Assembly (NCBI GenBank): GCA_910584525.1
Contig: CAJUAT010000044.1
Coordinates: 1 to 24,761 of the forward strand
Length of the DNA: 24,761 bases
Reading direction: 5' to 3'
Source of the DNA: an uncultured Muribaculaceae bacterium
GTDB taxonomy: Bacteria; Bacteroidota; Bacteroidia; Bacteroidales; Muribaculaceae
Under the pieces are notes generated by a model. It searched no databases. It was not told where the DNA came from and worked only from the letters and a program-made list of their open reading frames with translations. Below, in pieces: positions 1-8,973 of the stretch (position 1 is the first letter of the stretch; each line of letters opens with the position of its first letter). The position numbers and the translations under genes are program-made.

Positions 1-75
1 TGCGACGATACCTACAGCGAGGCCCGGCAGGCACCTGTGACGCAAAGCGTCAACGTACAACAGCAAGCAGAATGA
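1..75 (+). CDS. 3' end of an upstream protein gene (partial)
   Basis: Frame 1 is open from the window edge to a TGA at 73-75 and encodes 24 residues ending VTQSVNVQQQAE. Codon choice resembles the genes that follow, with mostly G or C in third positions, which supports real coding. The fragment is too short to assign a family. It lies 61 bp before the next gene in the same orientation, so it may be part of the same secreted-protein cluster. That the frame is truly coding is an inference from a short stretch. Confidence 0.5.
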   Translation, partial: CDDTYSEARQAPVTQSVNVQQQAE

Positions 76-136
76 CAACAACATACGGGATGATAAGATG
101 ATTATCATTCCCAACAATAACAAAAAGCATAATAGT

Positions 137-3100
137 ATGAAAAGCCTCATTACGACTGTACTTGCAGCGTTGGCACTCACAGGAGTGCCGATGGAGCTGT
201 CAGGGGCACCGGCGAGCCACCGCAAGGCAGGGAGCGCCACAGCCATGATGATGCAGACGGGTTACGTGAAATTCGCCGTGCCGGATTGCCGTACACGCCA
301 GCTGCTACACAAGTTCGAGACGCCGCAGATAGCTGCCGGCGCCATGCATCCCGACGGGTACATGCTGTGCATAGCCTTGGGCGCCGGTCAGGGTGGAAGC
401 CCCGTATGCTCCGAAGTGCTTCGCTTCAACACCCAGTCGGGCTCCTTCAGCAGCATCGACGCGCTTCCCGCTAACTCACCCACATTCCTCGACATGACAT
501 GGCATGAGCCTTCCGGTTGTTTTCTGGCAATCGCCCAGTATTCCGGAAAGCCCTATTCGTCGCTGATGAAAGTGACTGTCGACAGCAACATGACGGTAGC
601 CATCACCAAGATAAAAGATTACGCCCGCCTCTATTTCGGCATCTCCGCCGATGATGCCGGGCGTCTGTTTTTTGTAGACCGTACGGAGGGACGGTTATGG
701 TGGACCGACGCAGCCGGCACCGGCATCCCCGATGCGGAGCCGCTCCCCATATCCATGCAGCCACTTACGGGTGTCACCGCCAAATATGTCTCCTCGATAT
801 CTCTTGACCGCGACGCATTCACGCTCTATTATGCCGTGACCGACGCTTCGGGCAAAGCCACACTGGTAAGCTACGACCCTGTGACGGGCGACGCCACTGT
901 CAAAGGCGACATCGGCAGCAACTCCAAAGAGGTGACGGGACTGTGCGTGGCCACGGGTAACAAGGCCGATGTAGCTGCCCCCTCGGAGTTCAAGACCGTG
1001 ACCGGCGCGGCTGGCGCTAAAAACGCATCCCTGTCTTGGAAAGCGGCTCCCGGCGCCGCCGGCTATGCGATATACATCAACGGTAATCTCGAGGCCGAAA
1101 CGCAGGGCACCTCTTATAACGTCAACAGCCTGTCGGACGGCTACAACTACATCCGCGTGGCATCGACGGATGCCGCCGGAAACACCGGCGGGTATGCCGA
1201 CGCCTTCTTCTGGGCCGGCATAGATGTACCCAAAGCCGTCTCCGACGTCACAACCGAGAGAGTATACCCCGACAGCGCACGACTGTCATGGAAGGCACCC
1301 ACCGAGGGCGTACACGGAGGTTATCTCTCCCCCTCGAACATCAAATACCGCATCACACGCCATGCATTTGACGGCACCGAAACAGTGGTGGCCAAGACTT
1401 TCCGCGGAAACGATTTCCGTGAGCAGATAGCTGAGCCCGGAACATTCCACTACACCATACAGTCGCTGAGTTCCAACTACGGCGAATCATACGTCACCGA
1501 CACCGACTATTACGGCAAAGCCTTTACCGTACCCTACCGTTCCACCTTCGACAAGGCCGAGAACGTAGACAAATGGGTGAAGCGCACCTTCCCCGGCAAC
1601 AAATATGGCTGGTCATGGAACGACCTTCTGGGGACAATGTACACGGTACCGTTGTCGATAGGCAACGACGACTGGCTGATAGCGCCGGCCGTAGAGCTTA
1701 AGGAAGGACGCGAATATATGATATACATCAAGGCATCCACGGGCGCCGGCGTGGCGCATCCAAAGAACCTGAAGGTAAATGTGGGACTCAGCGCCGACAC
1801 CGCCGCGATGACCGAACTCAGAAGTTACGTGGTGAACAACACCGCCTCCACCGACCCGATGCAGTTCCGGTTCATATACAAAGCGGAAAAGGATGGCGAG
1901 TACCGTTTCGCTCTGCGCGACCAGTCGCCGGCAGCCAACACCTATCTGTCGGTATATGAGTTCGCGGTAGTAGAGAACAACCTTGGCCACGTACGCGGCA
2001 AGGTCACCGACGGTACCACAGGGAAGGCCCTGAAGGATGTTGAGATCAGTATCGACGGCACCCCCCTCAAGGCAGTCAGCGACGAGAACGGCGCCTACGA
2101 CATACAGTTCATAGAAGGCGACGGCACCTACACCGTGAAGGCCACGCTCTTCGGCTATGACCCCTACGAGCGCACCGGCGTGGCCATACCCGACGGCAAG
2201 ACCACGGAATACAACTTCGCTCTGACACCCGTGGCCGAAATGAACATAAGCGGCAAGGTTACCGACGGAGCCGGCAATCCGCTTGCCGATGCCCGCGTAC
2301 TGATGACCAATTACGGCAACCTCCGCGAGACGGCCACCGACTCCGAGGGTCGATACACGATAAAGGCCATGAAGGGAGGCACCTACCGCATGGAGGTCTA
2401 CAAGCTCCGGTACAAGCCGGTATGGAGCGAGTTCACAGTCAACAACGACAGCACCGTCAATCTGACGCTCGCCGGCAAGATACTTGCGCCGCAGGCTCCT
2501 GCAGCCGACAACGGCGCCGAGGCCACCATACTGAGCTGGGAAGCACCTCTTGACATACTGCGCCGTGACAACGACAAGGCCACTTCGCAGAACGGCAACC
2601 GGGAGGGCAACGCCAACTCCCTCTACGGCACCGTATGGCGTCAGCCCGCCACCGTGAAGTCGATATCCTGGCAAACCACTTCCTACATGGGTCCGCACTT
2701 CTCCATCAACGTATGGCTGCTGGACCTCACTCCCGACGGACTCCCCTCCGGCAAGGTGCTTTACTGCGCACGCAATGTGGAGGCCGACGACGAGGTGTGG
2801 AACAAGCACGTGCTCGAAACGCCCGTGGAATGCCCCAACGGATTCTATATGGCCATAAGCCAGGACAAAGGGATGGTATCGCTGGCCACCACCGACGGCA
2901 AAGACCCCGAATGGCCATTCGTGCCCGGCGTCCAGTACCGTACCCTGGATTACACCACAGGAAAATGGTACTGCGTGGACGGCAAATATATCAACAACAA
3001 CTACATGCTTCGCGCTGAATGTTCGGGGACAGGCGCCGACAAGGCCGACTGCATGTACCGTCTGTGGCGTCTGGCAGCCGGCGAGGAAAAGAACGAACAG

Positions 3101-3439
3101 ACATGGACACTGCTCGCCGACAGCCTTGACGACATGACCTACACCGACACCCGACAGGGACTTCAGGAAGGGGAATACCGTTACGCCCTGGCCTGCGTAT
3201 ATCCCGACGGCACCGTATCGGAGCGCGCATTCTCGGAAGTGCTCGACACGCGGTATTCCGGCGTGACGGGTATCGAGGACACCAGCGGCAGCGCACGCCT
3301 CTTCGACCTCTCCGGACGTCTGGTACTCTCCGCAGATAATGCCGACACTGTCGACATGTCGAACATCCCACAAGGAGTATACATCCTCGAAACCACCTGC
3401 AACAGCAAAAAAACAAGTAAGAAAATCATTAAAAAATAA
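137..3439 (+). CDS. Large secreted multidomain surface protein (Fn3, choice-of-anchor-J-like, carboxypeptidase-regulatory-like domains, C-terminal sorting tail)
   Basis: I chose the ATG at 137 because a typical signal peptide begins there (MKSLITTVLAALALTG). The in-frame ATG at 98 would only add a polar 13-residue leader. The protein has 1100 aa. From the start: a propeller-like region (residues 20-275) with 'GRLFFVDRTEGRLWWTD'-type strands; two fibronectin-III-like domains (about 280-365 and 364-455, with 'ASLSWKA' and 'ARLSWKA'); a choice-of-anchor-J/cleaved-adhesin-like jelly roll (about 460-613, 'DDWLIAPAVEL'); two carboxypeptidase-regulatory-like folds (about 617-699 and 702-780, 'G.VTDG...L.....' then 'D..G.Y'); an unassigned module (780-965); another Fn3-like segment; and a tail with 'LFDLSGRLV' and 'IPQGVYIL', ending in KKIIKK. 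That tail fits type IX secretion C-terminal signals. No protease or glycosidase active site was recognised, so an adhesive or glycan/protein-binding role is inferred. The next gene starts 5 bp downstream, suggesting co-transcription. Confidence 0.85.
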   Translation: MKSLITTVLAALALTGVPMELSGAPASHRKAGSATAMMMQTGYVKFAVPDCRTRQLLHKFETPQIAAGAMHPDGYMLCIALGAGQGGSPVCSEVLRFNTQSGSFSSIDALPANSPTFLDMTWHEPSGCFLAIAQYSGKPYSSLMKVTVDSNMTVAITKIKDYARLYFGISADDAGRLFFVDRTEGRLWWTDAAGTGIPDAEPLPISMQPLTGVTAKYVSSISLDRDAFTLYYAVTDASGKATLVSYDPVTGDATVKGDIGSNSKEVTGLCVATGNKADVAAPSEFKTVTGAAGAKNASLSWKAAPGAAGYAIYINGNLEAETQGTSYNVNSLSDGYNYIRVASTDAAGNTGGYADAFFWAGIDVPKAVSDVTTERVYPDSARLSWKAPTEGVHGGYLSPSNIKYRITRHAFDGTETVVAKTFRGNDFREQIAEPGTFHYTIQSLSSNYGESYVTDTDYYGKAFTVPYRSTFDKAENVDKWVKRTFPGNKYGWSWNDLLGTMYTVPLSIGNDDWLIAPAVELKEGREYMIYIKASTGAGVAHPKNLKVNVGLSADTAAMTELRSYVVNNTASTDPMQFRFIYKAEKDGEYRFALRDQSPAANTYLSVYEFAVVENNLGHVRGKVTDGTTGKALKDVEISIDGTPLKAVSDENGAYDIQFIEGDGTYTVKATLFGYDPYERTGVAIPDGKTTEYNFALTPVAEMNISGKVTDGAGNPLADARVLMTNYGNLRETATDSEGRYTIKAMKGGTYRMEVYKLRYKPVWSEFTVNNDSTVNLTLAGKILAPQAPAADNGAEATILSWEAPLDILRRDNDKATSQNGNREGNANSLYGTVWRQPATVKSISWQTTSYMGPHFSINVWLLDLTPDGLPSGKVLYCARNVEADDEVWNKHVLETPVECPNGFYMAISQDKGMVSLATTDGKDPEWPFVPGVQYRTLDYTTGKWYCVDGKYINNNYMLRAECSGTGADKADCMYRLWRLAAGEEKNEQTWTLLADSLDDMTYTDTRQGLQEGEYRYALACVYPDGTVSERAFSEVLDTRYSGVTGIEDTSGSARLFDLSGRLVLSADNADTVDMSNIPQGVYILETTCNSKKTSKKIIKK

Positions 3440-3444
3440 AGTCT

Positions 3445-5097
3445 ATGAAAATCAGACATTTCCTTGCCATAGGGTTGCTGAGCACCCTGGCATCGGGCGT
3501 ATACGCGTTAGACCCGGCGGTCGACGAACCTTACGTGACGTTCAACGCCTATGTGACCAAGCCCGACGTATGGCTGAAATCCTCTGTCTATGATGACGAG
3601 GTGTTCTTCCAGCTCGACAACAATCCGATACAGAGCGCCAGAATCACCAAAGGCATCGACCAGCTACAGAACTTCGTGCTGGGCGACGGCAAGACCACCG
3701 GCAGCGTAGTCAAGATATGGGCCAGCAACAAGATGTGGTTCATCAACATGGACGACATGAAAGTCGACGGCCTGACCTTCGGCAAGAACGGCAAGCGCGG
3801 CATCAAGGAACTGCGTTGCCAGAACAACAAGCTCACTGACTTCAACTTCGTCAAAGACCTGCGCGCGCTGGAATATCTGGTTGCCGGCGGAAACGTGGTG
3901 ATGAAAAACGCCGTCATAGAGTCGGAGAGCCTCCAGCGACTCGACCTCGGCCGCACTCTATACTACAATCCCAACCTGGAGACATTCTCCATCAACGCTC
4001 CCAAACTCCTGGAGATTGCGTTGGCAAAAACGAAGGTTACGGAAGTGACTGGTCTCGACAAGTGCACGCAGATTATGGAGATAAACATATCGGGCAACAC
4101 CAAGCTGACGAAGCTTCCGCTGCCCAAGAGCGAAAACCTGGAGGTGCTCCAGATTCTCAACAACACCCAACTCGGCGAGATTACGGTGCGCGACTATCCG
4201 AAGCTGAGGATATGCAACCTCATCAACAATGCCTTGACAAAGATTGACGTGGCCAACATACCGTCGGTATATCATCTGAATCTGGCCAACAACAAATTCG
4301 AGGAGATGACGATGAACATACCCACGGGCGGTCAGGGGGGCATCACGTTCACGCTCAACGGCAACCCGATACGCAAGATGAGTCTCGACATGCCCTACTG
4401 CACGGAGTTCGTCTATCAGACCTGCCAGACCATGGACACTCTGGACCTCACGGGACTTCCTCGGCTGCGCCGCTGCGATGTCAAGGGTGGCAAGCTGCAG
4501 TATGTCAACTTCAACACGGCAGCCCTCGACACCTGTCTGCGCGACTTCCATCTCACCTACAACCGTATGGCGCTCGACGCATTCCCCGGCATAGTGCCCA
4601 AGATGAACCCGGCCCTCAATTACTATGCTCCGCAGGCTCAGCCCCAGATTCCCGCCGAAGCTATCGCCGGCTCTGAAATAGATCTCTCACACTGGGCCGT
4701 GGGCAAAAACTATGACGGCACAACAACTCCCTCCGTGTTCAGATGGGTAACCATCTTCGACGAAGAGCTCCAGGAAGGAAAGGACTATATCGTGAAGAGT
4801 CCCGGCGTGTTCCAGTTCCCCAACGTGATAGAAGACAAGTTCCGATGCTTCATCACCAACAGCGCCTATCCGCGCTTTGAGCTATGGACGGACAGCGAAG
4901 GCCGTCAGTACGACTGGCGCATATATACCGGCTACATCAGCATAGTCAAGAATCCCAGCGGCATCACCGCCGTGGGTACAGACTCCGATGAGGCAGCCGA
5001 ATACTACAGTCTGCAGGGTCTGCGCGTACCGCAGCCTGTGAAAGGACAGATATACATAGTCCGCAAGGGCGACAAAACTGTAAAGGTCAAATATTGA
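3445..5097 (+). CDS. Secreted leucine-rich repeat protein
   Basis: This 550-aa protein has a clear signal peptide (MKIRHFLAIGLLSTLASGVYA). A leucine-rich repeat solenoid covers about residues 120-355, with repeats such as 'LRCQNNKLTDF', 'LEVLQILNNTQLGEI', 'LRICNLINNALTKI' and 'VYHLNLANNKFEEM'. These are irregular repeats of about 21-23 residues, as in Bacteroidetes surface LRR proteins. A beta-rich segment follows, then a C-terminal domain at 520-550 with 'YYSLQGLRV' and 'GQIYIVRKGDKTVKV'. The same tail style is found in the next gene, and it is common at the ends of exported Bacteroidales proteins, where it probably acts as a sorting or anchoring signal. The gene sits 5 bp after the preceding one and 4 bp before the next, so the three probably form one transcript. 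The ligand is unknown. LRR surface proteins of this kind usually bind protein or glycan partners. Confidence 0.85.
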   Translation: MKIRHFLAIGLLSTLASGVYALDPAVDEPYVTFNAYVTKPDVWLKSSVYDDEVFFQLDNNPIQSARITKGIDQLQNFVLGDGKTTGSVVKIWASNKMWFINMDDMKVDGLTFGKNGKRGIKELRCQNNKLTDFNFVKDLRALEYLVAGGNVVMKNAVIESESLQRLDLGRTLYYNPNLETFSINAPKLLEIALAKTKVTEVTGLDKCTQIMEINISGNTKLTKLPLPKSENLEVLQILNNTQLGEITVRDYPKLRICNLINNALTKIDVANIPSVYHLNLANNKFEEMTMNIPTGGQGGITFTLNGNPIRKMSLDMPYCTEFVYQTCQTMDTLDLTGLPRLRRCDVKGGKLQYVNFNTAALDTCLRDFHLTYNRMALDAFPGIVPKMNPALNYYAPQAQPQIPAEAIAGSEIDLSHWAVGKNYDGTTTPSVFRWVTIFDEELQEGKDYIVKSPGVFQFPNVIEDKFRCFITNSAYPRFELWTDSEGRQYDWRIYTGYISIVKNPSGITAVGTDSDEAAEYYSLQGLRVPQPVKGQIYIVRKGDKTVKVKY

Positions 5098-5101
5098 AAT
5101 C

Positions 5102-8100
5102 ATGAAGAAAGAAAACAGACACACATGGCTGCCTGCAGCCATGGCCGCGGGGATGTTGCTTTGCGGAGCAGCATTGGCAAGCGCGGCGACGATGCCGTTC
5201 AGCGGCGAGGGCACCGAAGCGAGTCCTTATCTCATACAGACAGCGGCCGATCTGGAGTCAATGTCCGCTCTGTCGGCGGAAGGCGAGGTATTCTCAGGAA
5301 AATATTTCCGCATGACCGCCGACATAGACCTCGCCGGCAGCCAGAAATTCCAGGGCATCAACATCAATACGAACAAGAAAGAAGAGGGGTTCGCCGGCAT
5401 TTTCGACGGCAACGGCCACACCGTGAACAACATGAAGATGGACTTTGTGGTGTGGACAGTGGAACCTACGGCCACAAACCAGGGAAAGATAGAGACCTCC
5501 TCCACGAAAATCAAGCAGTACACGGGCTTCATAGGGTGTCTTGCCGAGACGGGAGTGGTCAGGAACCTCACCATCGGGAAAGGTTCCGCCCTTGAAGTCA
5601 ACGGATATTCGGGCGCCATTGTAGGCTATAACTATGGCACCGTTGATAACTGCGTGAACTACGCCGAAGTCGTGTCGTACGCCGGCTCCAACGTGGGCGG
5701 CATCATCGGCTATGCCTATTACTCGTCGGTGACGCGCAACTGCGCCAATGTCGGCGCCGTGTATTCGGGCAACGGCTACAGCGGCGGTATCGTAGGCTAC
5801 AACATGGGCCTCGTGTCCGGTTGCTCCAATGCCGGCACCGTCACCAACTCCATAATGACCGACAATGTGACCATCTCGGCCATCAAATATTCGGGCGGCA
5901 TCGCGGGCTTCACCTACAGCCGCATCGAGAACTGCATCAACTACGGCACCATAAAAGGCCACGACTATACCGGCGGCATCGTGGGATTCCTCAACTATTC
6001 CAGCAACAAAGACCTGCGGCAGCCCAACGACCTGCATTACAACATCAACGCAGGACCCGTGTTCAAGGACTCGCATCTTAATTTAGGCTCGATAGTGGGA
6101 TTCATCGGGTCGTCGGTCAAAAGCGACATAAAAGGCAACTTATGGGACAGCCAGATCGTGCTTCTTCCCGGCATCGGCAACGACACCCGCGACGGCATGG
6201 AGGGCGTGGAGACAAGCGTGCTGACATCGGGGACACCTCTCGAGGGGTACAGTGCCGAGGCATGGGACTTCAGCGCCGGCAAATATCCGGTGCCCAAGGG
6301 AGTGGCCGGCGTTGCGGCGATAGTTGCCGCCCGCTCCGCCGTCATGTCGATACCGGCCAGTAAAACCGCCTGGAACATGCGCGGCGTGACAGCCACTCTG
6401 GCGAACGGCACCGGCTTGTCGTGGAGTCTGTCAAATAACGGATTCACGCTCGCCGGCGACAAACTCACCGGCCCCGACAACAATACGACGCTCGTGGCCG
6501 ACACCGTGAACGTGGCCTCCGCCGCGGCAGGGTTCAGCAAAAGTATCGCAGTGTTCTCGCGCCAGCTCATGCCTCTGAAGGGTGCCGGTACTGCCGCCGA
6601 CCCTTACATGATCAATAATCTCACCGACTGGAGGAACATCGCCAGATATACCGTGGAAGTAGAGGACTCGCTCACCGGCAAATACCTCTCCCTCGGCGCC
6701 GGCCTCGACTTCTATGACGAGGAGTTCGTGTCGCTCTCCGACAACGAACAGTTCCCCTTCAACGGCACATTCCTGGGCAACGGCAAGCTCATCGAGGGCA
6801 TAGAAGTGGAGAAGGCCACGCAATTCCATGGCGTGTTCGGCTATACGGGACCGCAGGCCCATATCAAGGACGTGAACGTGGAAGGGTCGGTGTCCGTGAC
6901 GGGCGTTGACATGATTGGGGCCTTTACCCCGGCCTTCTACGGCGTGATGGAGAACTGCACTAACATGATGTCGGTGACGAGTCTGCACGACCAGAAGAGC
7001 CAGGGGGGCAAGAATGTGGGAGGTTTCGCCGGCAAGGCATTCGGACATGCCCGGTTCCTCAACTGCACCAACAAGGCGATGGTATACGGCGAGTATGCTG
7101 TGGGCGGCTTCGCCGGTACCGCCGCCGATAACAAGACCCGGCTGCACTTCGAGGGATGCGTCAACGCCGCCACAGTGGTGTGCCAGCCTCCCACAAGTGC
7201 CAATGTGGCCACCGGCGGTTTCATAGGCTCGGCTTATCCCGTCACGTTCCTCAACTGTACCAACAAGGGGAAGGTGACCACCACCAAGACCAACCAGAGC
7301 GGAGGCATCGCCGGATTCCTCGGAAAGCTGTATGCAACCACGGCCGACACAATCCGTTATGTGTTCCGCAACTGCCGCAACGAGGGAGAGATTTCGGGCT
7401 TTACCCAGCTTGGCGGCTTCACCGCCGAGGTGAACTCCACAGCTGCAGCCGGCAGGGCGATAATGGAGATGGACAGCTGCGTTAACACCGGCAACATTCT
7501 TACCGGCACGGGCACCAGCTCTGGCAAGAATGTAGCCGGACTTGTGGCCGAGTTTACCGCCGGCTCCACCTACCGGAATTGCCACAACACGGGCAACGTG
7601 ACTTGCTCGGCAAAAACCACCAGCGCCGGAGGTATCGCGGGCAATGCGGGCGGCAAAACGCCCACATCGACCTATCCGGTTAAATTCGTCGGCTGCACCA
7701 ACACGGGGGCAGTGAGCACCAAGGGCACCGGTGCCGGCGGAATCCTCGGCTATGCTCCCGCTTACACCACTGTTGACAGCTGCCACAACACAGGCCAAGT
7801 GAGCGCTCCATATGTGGCCGGCGGCATCACCGGCACCACCTCGGCTGTAACGACACACATAACCGCCTGCTGGAACACCGGCTCCATAACCGGCAACAAC
7901 CGTCTGGGTGGCATCCTGGGCACGTGCACCACGGCCAAGGCCATCGTGACCGACTGCTGGAACGGCGGCGACATAACATCCGTATCCGAGACAACAGGCA
8001 TCACGGGCAATGACGCCAGCTATTCCGTAGGCGGTATCGCCGGACTCGGTGCCTCGATATTCACACGCTGCTTCAATGTCGGCAAGCTCAAGGGACTGCA

Positions 8101-8806
8101 GCGCGTCGGCGGAATCGTGGGAACGCCATACAAGAACAACACCCAGGTTGTCAACTGCTACAACGCCGCATTCATAGACTGCCCCGCCGACTCCTGCGGC
8201 AACATCGTGGGCGTGAATCTTGAAAACAACGGCAAGATGTGGAGTGCCACCAACAAGATTACCAACTGCGCCTATGTCACCGACTTCGGCAACAATGCCG
8301 GAATGAGCGACCCGGCAAGCGTCGGCCTGCGAGCCGCCGAACTGTGCGCCCTCAACCTTGGCGAAGGTATTGTCAAAATCGCTCCCGACTGCTATCCCGT
8401 TCCCGCCGCACTGGCCGATTCCGAAGCAACACGCCTCTACGCCGCCGCCATTGTGCCGAGCGTCGATACCGACATCTACTCCAAGATATCGGCCGACTTC
8501 AACATCGGCGTTCCGCAGGGTGCCTCCTGGACATCTTCAAGCGATGTGCTGGAGATTTCGGGCAACCGGGCGCATTTCACCACTCCTTACAGCGGTGAAA
8601 TCACGCTTACCGGCAAGCTCGGCGAGTTCACCCGCACATTCCTCATCAATACCAATGTGGTTACCGTGGGCATCGACGACATCATCGATGACGGCGACGA
8701 GACAACCGAATGGTACGACCTGCAGGGTCTGCGCGTCAACAACCCCCGCAAGGGTATCTATATCCGCGTCAGAAACGGCAAAGCCGAGAAAACGATTGTG
8801 GAGTGA
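5102..8806 (+). CDS. Large secreted GLUG-repeat beta-solenoid protein
   Basis: This 1234-aa protein has a signal peptide (residues 1-29, ending ALASA). It contains two solenoid modules. Each begins with a cap of the form 'G.GT.A.PY.I....D' followed by 'F.G.F.GNG', at about residues 37-125 and 498-575. GLUG-type repeats ('GGI.GY' alternating with 'C.N.G.V') then run over about residues 140-340 (some 5-6 repeats) and 576-1035 (some 13). An Ig-like segment follows each solenoid (about 400-490, 'GLSWSLSNNGFTL'; about 1120-1190, 'ASWTSSSDVLEI'), so the whole architecture is a long-range duplication. The C-terminus has 'WYDLQGLRVNNPRKGIYI', matching the preceding gene's tail. GLUG repeats are known from bacterial adhesins and peptidase-associated surface proteins; here no catalytic domain is visible. 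A role as an extracellular adhesin is inferred. It is the last gene before a strong terminator. Confidence 0.86.
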   Translation: MKKENRHTWLPAAMAAGMLLCGAALASAATMPFSGEGTEASPYLIQTAADLESMSALSAEGEVFSGKYFRMTADIDLAGSQKFQGININTNKKEEGFAGIFDGNGHTVNNMKMDFVVWTVEPTATNQGKIETSSTKIKQYTGFIGCLAETGVVRNLTIGKGSALEVNGYSGAIVGYNYGTVDNCVNYAEVVSYAGSNVGGIIGYAYYSSVTRNCANVGAVYSGNGYSGGIVGYNMGLVSGCSNAGTVTNSIMTDNVTISAIKYSGGIAGFTYSRIENCINYGTIKGHDYTGGIVGFLNYSSNKDLRQPNDLHYNINAGPVFKDSHLNLGSIVGFIGSSVKSDIKGNLWDSQIVLLPGIGNDTRDGMEGVETSVLTSGTPLEGYSAEAWDFSAGKYPVPKGVAGVAAIVAARSAVMSIPASKTAWNMRGVTATLANGTGLSWSLSNNGFTLAGDKLTGPDNNTTLVADTVNVASAAAGFSKSIAVFSRQLMPLKGAGTAADPYMINNLTDWRNIARYTVEVEDSLTGKYLSLGAGLDFYDEEFVSLSDNEQFPFNGTFLGNGKLIEGIEVEKATQFHGVFGYTGPQAHIKDVNVEGSVSVTGVDMIGAFTPAFYGVMENCTNMMSVTSLHDQKSQGGKNVGGFAGKAFGHARFLNCTNKAMVYGEYAVGGFAGTAADNKTRLHFEGCVNAATVVCQPPTSANVATGGFIGSAYPVTFLNCTNKGKVTTTKTNQSGGIAGFLGKLYATTADTIRYVFRNCRNEGEISGFTQLGGFTAEVNSTAAAGRAIMEMDSCVNTGNILTGTGTSSGKNVAGLVAEFTAGSTYRNCHNTGNVTCSAKTTSAGGIAGNAGGKTPTSTYPVKFVGCTNTGAVSTKGTGAGGILGYAPAYTTVDSCHNTGQVSAPYVAGGITGTTSAVTTHITACWNTGSITGNNRLGGILGTCTTAKAIVTDCWNGGDITSVSETTGITGNDASYSVGGIAGLGASIFTRCFNVGKLKGLQRVGGIVGTPYKNNTQVVNCYNAAFIDCPADSCGNIVGVNLENNGKMWSATNKITNCAYVTDFGNNAGMSDPASVGLRAAELCALNLGEGIVKIAPDCYPVPAALADSEATRLYAAAIVPSVDTDIYSKISADFNIGVPQGASWTSSSDVLEISGNRAHFTTPYSGEITLTGKLGEFTRTFLINTNVVTVGIDDIIDDGDETTEWYDLQGLRVNNPRKGIYIRVRNGKAEKTIVE

Positions 8807-8836
8807 CATCTTACTGAATCTTTCATCGCAAAACGA

Positions 8837-8869
8837 GTCCCCGGGCCTTCAGGTCGCGGGGACTTTTTT
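8837..8869 (+). terminator. Rho-independent terminator after the surface-protein cluster
   Basis: The arms 8837-8843 (GTCCCCG) and 8857-8863 (CGGGGAC) are perfectly complementary. The loop bases can extend the stem further, and six T residues follow directly. The hairpin lies 31 bp after the GLUG gene's stop and ahead of the next promoter, so it insulates the secreted-protein cluster from the polysaccharide operon. Confidence 0.88.
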
Positions 8870-8913
8870 CATTCTCCTTTCCTGCTTTTCAGCCTCGCCG
8901 CCCTCCTCACACT

Positions 8914-8945
8914 CTTGCCGGATTTGTGGAATTTTCGTAACTTTG
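8914..8945 (+). promoter_or_regulatory. Bacteroidales-type promoter for the polysaccharide operon
   Basis: A -7 box TAACTTTG (8938-8945) matches the TAnnTTTG consensus. CTTG at 8914-8917 lies 20 bp upstream as a one-mismatch -33 element. Transcription would begin near 8950. This puts the ATG at 8947 at or ahead of the transcript start and supports 8974 as the real start of the dehydrogenase. The promoter is assigned from the consensus only. Confidence 0.7.
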
Positions 8946-8973
8946 CATGTTTGGAAACAAGACAATACGACGG

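Noticed and set aside
1613..3373. A 586-residue open frame antisense to the first surface protein
   Set aside because: The sense frame has signal peptide, domains and tail, while the antisense frame has no recognisable domain. Long antisense frames are expected from the GC-rich codon bias.
6431..7858. A 475-residue open frame antisense to the GLUG protein
   Set aside because: The repetitive Gly/Ala/Val/His-rich translation mirrors the sense GLUG repeats, and no start context or family signature is present.
5520..8200. Repetitive GGCGGCATC-like DNA that could suggest a tandem-repeat or CRISPR-like array
   Set aside because: The repeats are degenerate at the DNA level and follow the codons of GLUG repeats, with no conserved repeat/spacer pattern.
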